Shown: positions 53,029 to 61,675, counted from the stretch's first letter. The stretch is 64,000 nt of DNA from Acidobacteriota bacterium (GCA_021787735.1 JAJYLL010000012.1:1-64000); one strand, 5' to 3'. Program-made: numbers and translations. Notes: generated by a model from the letters alone, not told the origin.

Positions 53029-53976
53029 ATGCCGACAATCGATTACATTGCTGATAGCTTTCCTAAACCGTTTGCCGCCGTCAACGGTAAGCACACCATG
53101 GACGTTTCATGGCCATTTCTCATGTGGTCGGCAATCTCGGTAGGGAGGGCACACCTCTTTCACTTGCTCCAATACGGAGAGTACTCCCTACTCGAAATCG
53201 TTTATCGGGCAGCCATGTTTTATGCCAACCTTCGGCAGGAAAGTGCCGGTCAGATTGTACCTTCGGCAGCTTACATAGGGTTAGACCCTTCAGAGAAGGG
53301 TGCGATCTCGTATTTCTTCGGACTGGCAATGGCCAAGGCATTCGCAGAAAAAATCCTCAACGTTCCTTGGCTGATGCATCTTGACGTTTACCGCAAAGAG
53401 TTGATGGTAGCTTTAGCTGGGAAATCTCGGCCTGACCTCGTTGGCCAAAACGCAGGTGGACAGTGGATCGCTATAGAAGCCAAGGGCAGGAGTAACGGCT
53501 TCGAAATGGCTGTGCTCAACCGTGCTAAGGGGCAGGCGGCAATGCTCCACGCGGTCGGAGGAAAGCAACCAGCCCTTCGAAATGGAATGGTTACTCATTT
53601 TGGCGGGGGACGCCTCCAGTTTAGGGTTAGCGATCCCCCACCAGATGAGCACCAACGCCGAGTGGATTTGCCTTTGAACCGTGCTCAGCTTATTGAAGGG
53701 TACTACCGTCCCTTCCGAACTTTCTTGTCCAGCAGTGAAGAGACCGTTGAACTGAAGGGTGAACGTTTCCGCATAGCTCACGCCGACGTTGCAGATTTAG
53801 AAGTCGGATTAACTCAACGCCGGATGCAGAGGGACGTACCCGACATTACTATTGAAGAGGATCAAGGCGGCGGCGAGGAATACTATGTGGGACGGGACGG
53901 GATACTGGTCAGGCTGGGCCCGATGTGGTCACCTTCCAATATGGCACTTGAGCCTCAGAGCCGAACTCGTATTTAG
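53029..53976 (+). CDS. PD-(D/E)XK nuclease-like protein
   Basis: A 315 aa protein with no named family. The middle contains SRPDLVGQNAGGQWIAIEAK, giving Asp136 and Glu150-x-Lys152 of a PD-(D/E)XK core; a following helix (NGFEMAVLNRAKGQAAMLHA) fits too. The C-terminal third is acidic with a Gly-rich turn (EEDQGGGEEYYVGRDG). It is the first of three plus-strand genes with 66- and 83-base gaps. It is probably a nuclease of a small defence-type unit; substrate unknown. Confidence 0.62.
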   Translation: MPTIDYIADSFPKPFAAVNGKHTMDVSWPFLMWSAISVGRAHLFHLLQYGEYSLLEIVYRAAMFYANLRQESAGQIVPSAAYIGLDPSEKGAISYFFGLAMAKAFAEKILNVPWLMHLDVYRKELMVALAGKSRPDLVGQNAGGQWIAIEAKGRSNGFEMAVLNRAKGQAAMLHAVGGKQPALRNGMVTHFGGGRLQFRVSDPPPDEHQRRVDLPLNRAQLIEGYYRPFRTFLSSSEETVELKGERFRIAHADVADLEVGLTQRRMQRDVPDITIEEDQGGGEEYYVGRDGILVRLGPMWSPSNMALEPQSRTRI

Positions 53977-54042
53977 CATTAATTTTTCAATGCGGACGGG
54001 GATCGAGACAATCCGTCGGACACACAGGAAAGGTAGGTGTTC

Positions 54043-54750
54043 ATGATCCACTCATTGCTTAACAGGTATGAAAAAGAATGGGCCGAACTGCAAGGTAAAC
54101 CAATACCAGCAGGCACAATAAGGCCCACGAACCCGCTCTTGTTGAATGTCCCTCCCGCCTATTTTAATGCGGACTACAAGGTGATGGTATTTGGGCAGGA
54201 AAACAACGACTGGGAAAGAGCGTTCCCCCATCAAGGCGGCGTGAGCCACATGTTGGAAAAATACCAAAAGTTTTACAATGAAGGCGATTGCTACACCAAG
54301 CAAGGCGGTCAATGGTGGAACGGCATCAAGAATTTCAAGGCCAGGCTGCAAGAGCGTTCCCGGTCGAACGGCAAATCCGTACACCTCCTGTGGAATAACT
54401 TGATCAAGATTGGGAAGAAAGGTGAAAAGGGCGTTCCGCCCCAAGCCATTATCGATTGGCAAGACAAGTGGTTTGACCTCGTCCGCTATGAGGTTTGTGA
54501 GTTGAGTCCCAACATCGTCGTTTTCTTTGCGGGGCCGTCTTACGACAGGTATATCGAGCGAATCTTTCCAAACACAACCTTCGCTGAGGTAAACCACAGA
54601 CCAGTGAGGCAACTCGCTCGGATCACGGCTTCAGGTTTTCTTCCCGAAAGGTCTGTCATCAGAACGTATTACCCGAACTTCTTATATCACCAGGGACGTG
54701 CACGGTTTGCTGAAATCATGGCGGAAATCATCGTTGCCGTCGAAATGTGA
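54043..54750 (+). CDS. uracil-DNA glycosylase-like fold protein
   Basis: A 235 aa protein started at ATG 54043 (MIHSLLNRYEKEWAELQGKP), with GAAAGGTAGG upstream. FNADYKVMVFGQENNDWERA, then LLWNNLIKIGKK, LSPNIVVFFAGPSYDRYIER and SVIRTYYPNFLYHQGR follow the order of a family of UDG-superfamily proteins of unknown role. Classic UDG catalytic residues are not clear, so glycosylase action is only a possibility. It is the middle gene of a three-gene plus-strand unit with a nuclease-like protein and a zinc protein. Confidence 0.6.
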   Translation: MIHSLLNRYEKEWAELQGKPIPAGTIRPTNPLLLNVPPAYFNADYKVMVFGQENNDWERAFPHQGGVSHMLEKYQKFYNEGDCYTKQGGQWWNGIKNFKARLQERSRSNGKSVHLLWNNLIKIGKKGEKGVPPQAIIDWQDKWFDLVRYEVCELSPNIVVFFAGPSYDRYIERIFPNTTFAEVNHRPVRQLARITASGFLPERSVIRTYYPNFLYHQGRARFAEIMAEIIVAVEM

Positions 54751-54833
54751 AAACTGGAAAAACGCCGGTACCGGGTACCCAGGAATGATGGAAGTTTGTA
54801 TATGCCCAAAGCCTATGGTTTTGGAGGGTAAGA

Positions 54834-55763
54834 TTGACACTTTCAAGAAGTGACCGTTCCCAGAATTGTCGGGATGCTGTGTTATTAATGCTTGAACAAC
54901 TCAGCGACGGTGCCATAGATGACACCTTATTCGACCCCACTGATGCTAGCTTCCAGGAAATCATTCCAACCACGTGGAGCGAACTAGAGCGAGATGGGTG
55001 GGTGGAACAAATAAGGGAAACGCAACACTACAGGTTCACCGGGCTTGGTTGGCTCCAAGCCGTCAAATTGGCAGGTCGATTGGATGACGACTTGCTTTCG
55101 ACGAAAGCGGGACGCCTGTTCGCGACGATGAAATCGTATGTGAAGGGGCGACAGAAACCATGCGTGGCGAAACTCGCCCAGCTAGCTCAGGAATCAGGTG
55201 TTCCAGAAGGTTTAGTCTTCAACATCATTGAGAGCAATATCCTCGAAGAACACCTCAAACGGCGAGGTGCAAGGTGGCAAGACAGGGGAAGACTCATCTT
55301 CATCCCCGTTGATTTTAGCGTCGAACCGGCAGATGCGGATTCGCTGTTCAAAGAAGAAATGCTCAAGAGGATTGAGAAGCTGGAAGAAGAGCTATCGGAA
55401 ACCAAAGAAGAATTGAGCGTCTACAAGTGTCCGTATTGCGGTGCCCCGTTGTCCACGACTGGATATGTTGAATTGGACGAGCATACCGAAGATACTGTTG
55501 AAGTGTTTGCTTGTGGATATAGTACTGGGGGATGGAATGAACGGCCCTGCCCATCAGACCCCAAATTTCCAAGACTTGAAGACTACGAGTTTAAAATCAC
55601 CGAAACCCAAACCCAGTGGGGAACTGAATACGTCTGCCATGCCCTTGCGAAAACAGACATGGCTCGGAGGGTGAGTTTAATGCCCCAGCCCGGTCGGACA
55701 AGAGACGAAGCAAAACAAAGTGTGGTTGAGTGGTACGAACGGTTGGCAAAGCCGTGGGGATGA
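54834..55763 (+). CDS. winged-helix, coiled-coil and zinc-ribbon protein
   Basis: A 309 aa protein beginning at TTG 54834, with GGAGGG five bases upstream. Residues 1-85 look like a winged helix (TWSELERDGWVEQIRETQHY). About 178-200 is a short coiled coil (KRIEKLEEELSETKEELSVY). KCPYCGAPLSTTGYVELDEH with CGYSTGGWNERPCPSD is a four-cysteine zinc site. The C-terminal part is rich in aromatic residues. It is third in the plus-strand unit and probably the DNA-binding or sensor partner. No family name. Confidence 0.6.
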   Translation: MTLSRSDRSQNCRDAVLLMLEQLSDGAIDDTLFDPTDASFQEIIPTTWSELERDGWVEQIRETQHYRFTGLGWLQAVKLAGRLDDDLLSTKAGRLFATMKSYVKGRQKPCVAKLAQLAQESGVPEGLVFNIIESNILEEHLKRRGARWQDRGRLIFIPVDFSVEPADADSLFKEEMLKRIEKLEEELSETKEELSVYKCPYCGAPLSTTGYVELDEHTEDTVEVFACGYSTGGWNERPCPSDPKFPRLEDYEFKITETQTQWGTEYVCHALAKTDMARRVSLMPQPGRTRDEAKQSVVEWYERLAKPWG

Positions 55764-55912
55764 GTCCTAGGATTGTAGCTGCTATATACAAAGCATACCC
55801 AATCCAGACTTGCACAATGCGAAGCAACCGTCAACGCCCTGCCAGCTTGGTCAAAAAAGTCATCACGGCCTTCGAACCAATTGATGCCAGCGGAACTATG
55901 GCCAAAGGAAAA

Positions 55913-56140
55913 CTAAGGCCGGGGGAGCAGTCGTCCACATTCACAATGTCTGGGAGCACGGCGGGGTGGAGTTGTGCACGTCTTGCTCTCTTGGCTACCG
56001 ACGAGGTCAAGGCTTGTGGGAACCGGGTCTATGCCCTTCAGGTCTAAGTCGAGCGGATTGGGGTTGCCTTCTAATGCACCCACTGCCAGTTCGACCTCGG
56101 GCTCCAATCGGTTTCTCGGCTGGGGTTTCCAGAACGGCAT
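55913..56140 (-). CDS. small hypothetical protein
   Basis: A 75 aa frame starting MPFWKPQPRNRLEPEVELAV, with GGGAGCGG upstream of the ATG and 23 bases after the stop of the DUF3102-like gene. It ends with a possible zinc pair (HCECGR). It looks like the last gene of the minus-strand run 59357-55913, but no family supports it. Confidence 0.4.
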   Translation of the reverse strand: MPFWKPQPRNRLEPEVELAVGALEGNPNPLDLDLKGIDPVPTSLDLVGSQESKTCTTPPRRAPRHCECGRLLPRP

Positions 56141-56163
56141 TAGTCTTCCGCTCCCTTTCTTGG

Positions 56164-57108
56164 CTAGGCCGCCACTGCACTGCTAGTCATAGCAGTGGAA
56201 ACAGCCTGCTTTGCTAGCGGGAGTGGAATTGAGTCTACAACTGGTTGCTCCGGGTCTGTCGAAGTGCAATCGGAAGGCTGCGGGATCGGAACACTTGCAG
56301 CGGTGGAGTCGGGAACCTCTTCCGGTGTTTGGGGAACGGGCTTGAGGATCATCAGACCTTCGTCACGCTGCTCGGGGTTGACCCCCGCGAGTTCTGCAAA
56401 GCGGCCGATGAACTCTAATACCGATTCGCTGGTGGTCAGATGATTTCCAATCCGCTGCCACGTATGCTTGGCCAGCTTCTCAATGTTCTCCTTCGCCGGT
56501 TCCGAAGTTGCCCCAGTGAGTAGCTTTTCTCTCTCAGTGCCAAGTGTTTCCGCATAACGACTGACAAGTCGATCCGCCGTACTCCGAGGAATACCCATCA
56601 CTCGAAGCCACGATTTCCACTTTCCGCCTCGACCGACATCAGGCCGGGAAAGAATCGCTTTGGCCCAGTACAAACGCTCAGAGAGTTCTGCACGGATTTT
56701 GCGGAGTTCGGCGGCGGTCGCTCTTCGGTCGGCACTCAACCGAACGTGGTCTCCCCAGAGTGTGCTGATTTCTCCGGTCAGTTGGTTCTCCGTGGTGACG
56801 TCCTCACCCGAAGCGGTTGCGGATTGTAGCTCCGAGTCCGGCACTGAATCGGGCTCTGTGGGTTCGGCTAATCGTTCCGGCCCCGGTTCGGTCTCGGGGA
56901 CCGGGACGGCCTCTGCCGGTGTGGCGGCGGTTGAATCGGGCTCCGGCTGATGCTCGGGTTGCGGATTAGACTGGGGTTCGGGCTGAGGCATTATGACACT
57001 CTCAGTCTGTTCGAGTATTTGCCCCGTCACCTGGTTCGGCTGTACTTCGGGCTCCTCCTCGCAACCTACAATTCCGTCGAGGGCGTCGATCAATGAAATC
57101 ATTTGCAT
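56164..57108 (-). CDS. DUF3102-like protein with proline-rich linkers
   Basis: A 314 aa protein from ATG 57108 (GAGG just upstream; a TTG three codons earlier is possible). A long Pro/Glu linker rich in PEPEPQ-type words fills residues 35-110. The middle, TAAELRKIRAELSERLYWAK then KWKSWLRVMGIPRSTADRLV, is the DUF3102-like helix-turn-helix region also found in the protein at 7219. The C-terminal 90 residues are again rich in Pro, Ser and Thr. It probably binds element DNA in replication or partition. It is co-oriented with the low-GC block. Confidence 0.65.
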   Translation of the reverse strand: MQMISLIDALDGIVGCEEEPEVQPNQVTGQILEQTESVIMPQPEPQSNPQPEHQPEPDSTAATPAEAVPVPETEPGPERLAEPTEPDSVPDSELQSATASGEDVTTENQLTGEISTLWGDHVRLSADRRATAAELRKIRAELSERLYWAKAILSRPDVGRGGKWKSWLRVMGIPRSTADRLVSRYAETLGTEREKLLTGATSEPAKENIEKLAKHTWQRIGNHLTTSESVLEFIGRFAELAGVNPEQRDEGLMILKPVPQTPEEVPDSTAASVPIPQPSDCTSTDPEQPVVDSIPLPLAKQAVSTAMTSSAVAA

Positions 57109-57332
57109 AAACCTCAAATTTGAATTTGGAGCAAAATCCGAACCTCGGAAGGTGCCCCTGATAATGGGGCCGATAGTTTGTTTTTCCTTCTTGCTCGTGC
57201 AGAAGTCACTAATTACTGCGAATCACGCAGAACATTCATCCAGCTAGCCGACCCCTATTGGGTACAACCGCCGTTGATCGCATAGAGCTATTAGCGGCCG
57301 GAAACCTTCCATCGCTGGAACTCGATGATGGA

Positions 57333-57500
57333 CTAGATTGGATGATAGCCCCCAGCTTCTGCCTTAGCTTTTTCTTCTTCTTGAGCCATGAATTTAAACA
57401 ATAGACTACCCGCTATTTCAGGATCGTTCCTGAATTCAGACTGCAATTTATAAGGCTTTACTTCATCTTCACGTACTCTTTTTACTCGCTTGGTTTTCAT
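57333..57500 (-). CDS. small charged protein
   Basis: A 55 aa protein missed by usual length cutoffs. ATG 57500 overlaps the stop of the upstream gene (ATGA at 57497-57500), so it is translationally coupled. Sequence: MKTKRVKRVREDEVKPYKLQ, an acidic/hydrophobic middle (FRNDPEIAGSLLFKFMAQEE) and end AEAGGYHPI. The upstream gene ends AGAAGAAG, which serves as ribosome binding site. Function unknown. Confidence 0.55.
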   Translation of the reverse strand: MKTKRVKRVREDEVKPYKLQSEFRNDPEIAGSLLFKFMAQEEEKAKAEAGGYHPI

Positions 57501-58720
57501 TGTTCTTCTTCTCCTCTTTGGTATTCACCTTTTTCATTAATCAATCCAAGTTGAATCAAGAAGTTTTTCTCGTCTTCCCAATGCTTATCATTCCGGTAAT
57601 AATCGAAAAACTTGACAAAGATTTCCCGTAACTCTTTTCCGTTGTTATGACGGGAACCGGCGTAAATGGCCCTGAACTTGGTGATGGTATTAACATAATC
57701 CGGAGGCACTGAACTGGATGGTTCAGGCTGAGTGCTTCCAGTTGTTACCTTAGATTGCTTCTGCTTCTTAACCTTTTCAGCTTTCTTGGAATTGAAATTA
57801 TCAATAAGCTGAGGCAGTTTTTGTTCGAGATATTGGATTTTGGATACCTTTTGAACTTTCAGGAAAAACGGAAGCCAGTATCCATCTTCTTCAAAGGTAT
57901 ATTTCAAGACTTCGGACAGGTCGGTAGTTTTATATTGTTTCAGAAGTGAGAGGAATTTATTATGCCAGTCCAACAGGTTATGCTTTTCATTGAAGCCCTC
58001 ATTGTTGAGATAGGACAGGAACTGTCCAACCAACTTCTCAGCTTCAGAATTTCTCATTGCTGAATTCGGAGACAGATATTGGATCGGGATCAGCTTTGGT
58101 TTTTCCTGTGATCCTGATTCAGATTCATCTTCTGATTGCGGCCCCTTTATTCTATCCTTTAAGTCTTTAGTCTTAAGTCTTAAGTCTAAGCTGGGATTTT
58201 CCTGGGATGATTCTGGGGCTTTCCCGGTAATTTTTGACTCTTTTTGTTGATTCTGTTGAACTTCCGCTTCTTTTAAATCCTGTTCGCGTTCGTCTTGACT
58301 TCCGTTAGACTTCGTTTCGGATTCGTCTTGAGTTCGGTTAGAATCCTGTTCGGATTCATCTTGAGTTCCGTTAGACTCCGTTTCAGATTCGTCTTGAGTT
58401 TCATCTTCGATCTTTTGAACGACAAAACTACCATCCTCAATTCTGTTTTTAACGCATCTCTGGAGATACCTTTTATCCGGGCCGCTTGTTAATCCAAGTT
58501 GCCTCCACAGCTTTGGGATATCATTCTCTAATTCCTGACCATTCCTACCACGAAGCAACAGCAATTCAATCCAAACTCCCTTTTCCGTATAACTCCACTC
58601 CACCCAATCAACATCGGTTAGAGTGGAGTTATAGATTCGGTTCCAAGGGGCCGGAGTTCCATGATCATTTGGCGGTAAATACTTCTGCCATTTATCTGCA
58701 AATCTTAAAATTTCCTTCAT
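57497..58720 (-). CDS. phage-replication-like protein with internal repeats
   Basis: A 407 aa protein started at ATG 58720 (MKEILRFADKWQKYLPPNDH), with GGAG six bases upstream overlapping the previous stop; a start 33 bases further up is possible. The N-terminal 95 residues form a winged-helix-like domain (VWIELLLLRGRNGQELENDI). Then come four 11-residue repeats based on TQDESETESNG, an acidic linker, and a C-terminal helical domain. The layout is that of primosome or replication initiator proteins of phages and plasmids. The gene is much more AT-rich than its surroundings. Confidence 0.6.
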   Translation of the reverse strand: MKEILRFADKWQKYLPPNDHGTPAPWNRIYNSTLTDVDWVEWSYTEKGVWIELLLLRGRNGQELENDIPKLWRQLGLTSGPDKRYLQRCVKNRIEDGSFVVQKIEDETQDESETESNGTQDESEQDSNRTQDESETKSNGSQDEREQDLKEAEVQQNQQKESKITGKAPESSQENPSLDLRLKTKDLKDRIKGPQSEDESESGSQEKPKLIPIQYLSPNSAMRNSEAEKLVGQFLSYLNNEGFNEKHNLLDWHNKFLSLLKQYKTTDLSEVLKYTFEEDGYWLPFFLKVQKVSKIQYLEQKLPQLIDNFNSKKAEKVKKQKQSKVTTGSTQPEPSSSVPPDYVNTITKFRAIYAGSRHNNGKELREIFVKFFDYYRNDKHWEDEKNFLIQLGLINEKGEYQRGEEEQ

Positions 58721-58730
58721 TGTTTCTCCA

Positions 58731-59159
58731 TTAATCAAACAAATGTGTTTCATCGAGAATCCAGTTTATTGTTTTGTATGAACATCCAACCTCTGAAGAA
58801 ATCTCATGATATGGAGCGTTCTCAAGAAACAAAACCAGCACTTTTGCTTTTATGTATTCCCGTGCTCGTTTGAAGGCCCTATCAGAGATGTCTACCTTGT
58901 AGAGCGAGTCGAATTCACCTTCTTTGTTTTCCTGTGTGCCAGCTACGGTGAGAAATCCCATATGCTTTAATTGTTCAAATGCATGTGTGGCTTCTTCCTT
59001 TGAGATATGGCAATCGTAGGATATCCACGATACGGTTTTATCCGTAATCTTCATCTCCAGACCTTGCCTTACAGCTACGCACATAAGCACTGACCATGCT
59101 TGGTTCGATAATGGAAATGCCAAATGGCATACTTCTTCAACTAATGTCTGCTTTCTCAT
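58731..59159 (-). CDS. DNA-binding protein with two helix-turn-helix segments
   Basis: A 142 aa protein. Residues 15-85 resemble a winged helix (SWISYDCHISKEEATHAFEQ followed by LKHMGFLTVAGTQ). The end, ENAPYHEISSEVGCSYKTIN, is a classic helix-turn-helix. It is AT-rich like its neighbours. Its ATG follows directly on the stop of the gene at 59160 with no gap, and its own stop overlaps the ribosome binding site of the next gene, so three genes are coupled. Confidence 0.6.
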   Translation of the reverse strand: MRKQTLVEEVCHLAFPLSNQAWSVLMCVAVRQGLEMKITDKTVSWISYDCHISKEEATHAFEQLKHMGFLTVAGTQENKEGEFDSLYKVDISDRAFKRAREYIKAKVLVLFLENAPYHEISSEVGCSYKTINWILDETHLFD

Positions 59160-59357
59160 CTACTTCTTCTCCTGTAGGGCCTTCAGATCGGATCGTTTCA
59201 AGCCGTTTTTCTTGGCATATTGGAAGACGAACTGAGTTGATCGCCCAACCTTCCGGGCGATGGATTCATATGACAACTCCCCGGCTAACAGGAGTTGATG
59301 GATTTCCTGATTGATCTGCTCTCTTATATCTTTAATTTTTGGGTTCTCTGTTCTCAT
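59160..59357 (-). CDS. small helix-turn-helix protein
   Basis: A 65 aa protein from ATG 59357 (MRTENPKIKDIREQINQEIH); a longer start at 59435 is possible. GELSYESIARKVGRSTQFVF then QYAKKNGLKRSDL is a helix-turn-helix of the resolvase type. It is first in the minus-strand AT-rich unit, and the palindrome at 59449-59463 lies upstream, so it may repress itself. Confidence 0.55.
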   Translation of the reverse strand: MRTENPKIKDIREQINQEIHQLLLAGELSYESIARKVGRSTQFVFQYAKKNGLKRSDLKALQEKK

Positions 59358-59448
59358 CTGTACCGCTCTTTTAAAAGTCTTACGTAGATAAAAGACGTAG
59401 TTGGTTTTTAAGTGGGTAAAGAGGGGAGGAAACACAATAGGCAGCAGT

Positions 59449-59463
59449 GGTAGATAATCTACC
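59449..59463. promoter_or_regulatory. palindromic operator candidate
   Basis: GGTAGATAATCTACC is a perfect palindrome of 7-base arms around one base, about 90 bases upstream of the first gene of the AT-rich unit. It is the form expected for a repressor dimer. Confidence 0.45.
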
Positions 59464-59520
59464 TACTATAAAAAGTGTGAAAATATTTTTAGAAAACAGC
59501 AAAATCAATGTGTTTTGGTG

Positions 59521-59880
59521 ATGAATGACCTACAGTATATGTTGTTATTTATACCCACGGGCCTCACGCCAGGTATCAAGCATTAAAAACAAAGTCTCCT
59601 GCTCCCAGCATAAGACAGCATGATGTTCAATATGCGACGACGGGGCTCTTAAAGGATGGCTACAAGCCGGGCAAGATAACTTGATTCCACGGCCTTCCCT
59701 TCAGGTATCGAGCAGACGAAACAATAGCTCCTGTTCCCGCCATGTGGTACTCCAGGTGGTTCCGAGGGCGATCGAAATGATGATTAAGATGGTCGAAATA
59801 ATGATGATCGGGAGGAGATTAAGATTTGATCCACGGTCGGATGGACATAGACACCGTGGGCTTAGCAGGCCGTGAATACC
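59521..59880 (-). pseudogene. degenerate repeat encoding a zinc-motif peptide
   Basis: Read on the minus strand from about 59880 to 59546, one frame gives a hydrophobic stretch (PIIIISTILIIISIALG), then WREQELLFRLLDT, a stop codon (TGA at 59701-59703), REGRGIKLSCPACSHPLRAP and a second LCWEQETLFLMLDTWREARG. The two arms are imperfect DNA repeats. It looks like a decayed or duplicated small zinc-binding membrane peptide gene; no good start codon is present. Confidence 0.3.
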
Positions 59881-60086
59881 AGAACTCTTTACCGTAACCC
59901 CTTCTTTCCCAAGCCATTGCCCTCGATCTAGTCTTAGTAGATTTTCCCGGAGAATAAGAGAAATTTCATCCTTCGCTCCTGGTCTGCAAAAGTTTTTAAA
60001 AATTTCCTGTGCAGACAGTACTAAGTGAGATGAGGTTAAAAAGAGCTAATACCGCTTGCCGATCCGTGCCAAGGACGAGCGTTGAC

Positions 60087-60416
60087 ATGAGGACTGATAC
60101 AGAGAACATACCGAAAACGCCAGTTGCAGAGTCCCCCCCAGCCAGTGGGACTGCGGGAACACCGATTTCGGGGCTTGAACCCTTTGTGGACGCTCAAGCG
60201 GTCGCCGAGTTCTTGTCCTTAAGGCGACCTGAAGTGCTCAAGCTAACTCGTGAGGGCAAAATTCGTGGTTACGCATACCGGGGACGACAGCGGCATGTCT
60301 ACCGCTACCGCATCAGTGAAGTGAGTTCCGATTTCGCTGCACAGATCGCTCCGGTTCAGGCTAGAATTCCCGCAGCAGCCCCTGTGAGCCAAAGGAGGAA
60401 AACATCCAATGGCTGA
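60087..60416 (+). CDS. excisionase-like helix-turn-helix protein, copy 2
   Basis: A 109 aa directionality-factor-like protein from ATG 60087, with AAGGACGAG upstream. The reading head is FVDAQAVAEFLSLRRPEVLK with LTREGKIRGYAYRGRQRHVY as wing. It ends IPAAAPVSQRRKTSNG and overlaps the integrase start by 8 bases. It is the paralogue of 8183-8512; the DNA-binding parts are alike while the N-terminal 35 residues differ. It would control excision of island D. Confidence 0.82.
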   Translation: MRTDTENIPKTPVAESPPASGTAGTPISGLEPFVDAQAVAEFLSLRRPEVLKLTREGKIRGYAYRGRQRHVYRYRISEVSSDFAAQIAPVQARIPAAAPVSQRRKTSNG

Positions 60417-61650
60417 CAAGGCAAAAGGTTGGCTTCGCAAAAGAAGGCGGGCAGACGGCATGATGTGGCTCTGGTGTTATCAAAAACTCAGGCCCAGTGA
60501 CGGGAATATAGTTGAGAATTCCGTTCCTCTCGGTCTGGTTTCTGAGATTGGAGATGACCCGTCCGCCGCCTGGATGAAGGTTGGCTCGCTGAAGTTGGTA
60601 GAGAAGTACATTTCCAACCCCGGCAATGCCCAGCCCACTTTTGGCTGGCTTGCTAACCACTACATCAAACATGGACTTCCCTTCAACAAGCGGAACGGTC
60701 GTCGCAAGGCGAAGGGAACAATTTATTGTTACCAGCACGATTTGGACGAGTTTATTCTTCCCCGCTGGCAGGACGAAGTCGCCGCCGGCATCAAGCCGCT
60801 GGCGATCCGTGACTGGCTATACGCTCTCCACGATGGGGACGACTATGATTGGCAAACTGTCTCCAAAATAAAAATGGTGATGGGGCAGGTCTTCGATCAT
60901 GCTGATATTTATGACCTGGAAACCTGCCGCAATCCCATCAGCAAGGTATGTGTGCCGGGGTCTGAAGACGAGGACAAAGGAGTTCAAGTTCTACAGCCTT
61001 GGGAGACGTGGCGGATCGTCTGTCGGCTCGACGAGCCGGAGCGAACTCTGGTAGTGCTGATCGCGGCTACCGGAATCCGCATCAGTGAGGCTCTGGCTCT
61101 TCAGTGGTGGCATGTGAGATTCGAGAGAAATAGCATTCGGATCGAACAGGCTTACCGGCTATCGGAGATCACCACGACAAAGACCAAGTCGTCTAAGGCA
61201 GATGTCCCAATGTGTAAAGCTGTGGCTGAATTTCTCCGAAACTGGCGAAGCCAGAGCCCATACCACAGGGACAATGATTATGTGTTTGCCAGCGACAGGC
61301 TCAGTGGCAAGAAGCCACGCACCGGGCAAATGATCAACCGCTGCTATCTCAAACCGGCAGCAATCGCCGCGGAGATCGTTCAACCAGATGAGAGGTTCGG
61401 GTTCCACTCGCTGCGCCACAGCCTCAGCACCTGGGTGCATTCAACTACTAAGGACGTGAAGGTTGCCCAAACTATGCTGCGGCACAGTAAGCCCGACATC
61501 ACGGTTGGCACGTACATTCATGGCGTGCCTGAGGAGAATCTGAAGGCGCAGGAAGAGTTCATGCGTGCATTGATGCGGGAAGGAATTCCACCTCTACCGG
61601 ACCGGGATTCTCTAATGAACGCAGGCCCGGTTTCCAGTGCAGTACAGTAA
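60409..61650 (+). CDS. int: tyrosine integrase of island D (intact)
   Basis: A 413 aa tyrosine recombinase with a complete active site: TGIRISEALAL (Arg), TKTKSSKADVPM (Lys), HSLRHSLSTWVH (His-x-x-Arg), LRHSKPDITVGTYIHG (His and Tyr). AGGAGG lies about 10 bases before the ATG, within the excisionase gene. The first 485 bases are about 98% identical to 8505-8990, the middle is only about 75% and the part near 61250-61370 is again close. It ends 74 bases from tRNA-Val, its target. Confidence 0.92.
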   Translation: MADKAKGWLRKRRRADGMMWLWCYQKLRPSDGNIVENSVPLGLVSEIGDDPSAAWMKVGSLKLVEKYISNPGNAQPTFGWLANHYIKHGLPFNKRNGRRKAKGTIYCYQHDLDEFILPRWQDEVAAGIKPLAIRDWLYALHDGDDYDWQTVSKIKMVMGQVFDHADIYDLETCRNPISKVCVPGSEDEDKGVQVLQPWETWRIVCRLDEPERTLVVLIAATGIRISEALALQWWHVRFERNSIRIEQAYRLSEITTTKTKSSKADVPMCKAVAEFLRNWRSQSPYHRDNDYVFASDRLSGKKPRTGQMINRCYLKPAAIAAEIVQPDERFGFHSLRHSLSTWVHSTTKDVKVAQTMLRHSKPDITVGTYIHGVPEENLKAQEEFMRALMREGIPPLPDRDSLMNAGPVSSAVQ

Positions 61651-61652
61651 GA

Positions 61653-61675
61653 GCATCGGGCTGAACATCGGGTTG
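61653..61675 (+). repeat. paired arm-type sites, right end of island D
   Basis: GCATCGGGCTG (61653-61663) and ACATCGGGTTG (61665-61675) are 12 bp apart, between the integrase and the tRNA. They match 24597-24619 and 9683-9705. Confidence 0.65.

Noticed and set aside
52679-53143. 154-codon plus-strand frame ahead of the 53029 gene
   Set aside because: No family signs and it overlaps a better minus-strand membrane frame and the start of the next gene.
58260-58400. Regularly repeated sequence that could suggest a CRISPR-like array
   Set aside because: The units are contiguous 33-base coding repeats (11 residues each) without unique spacers.
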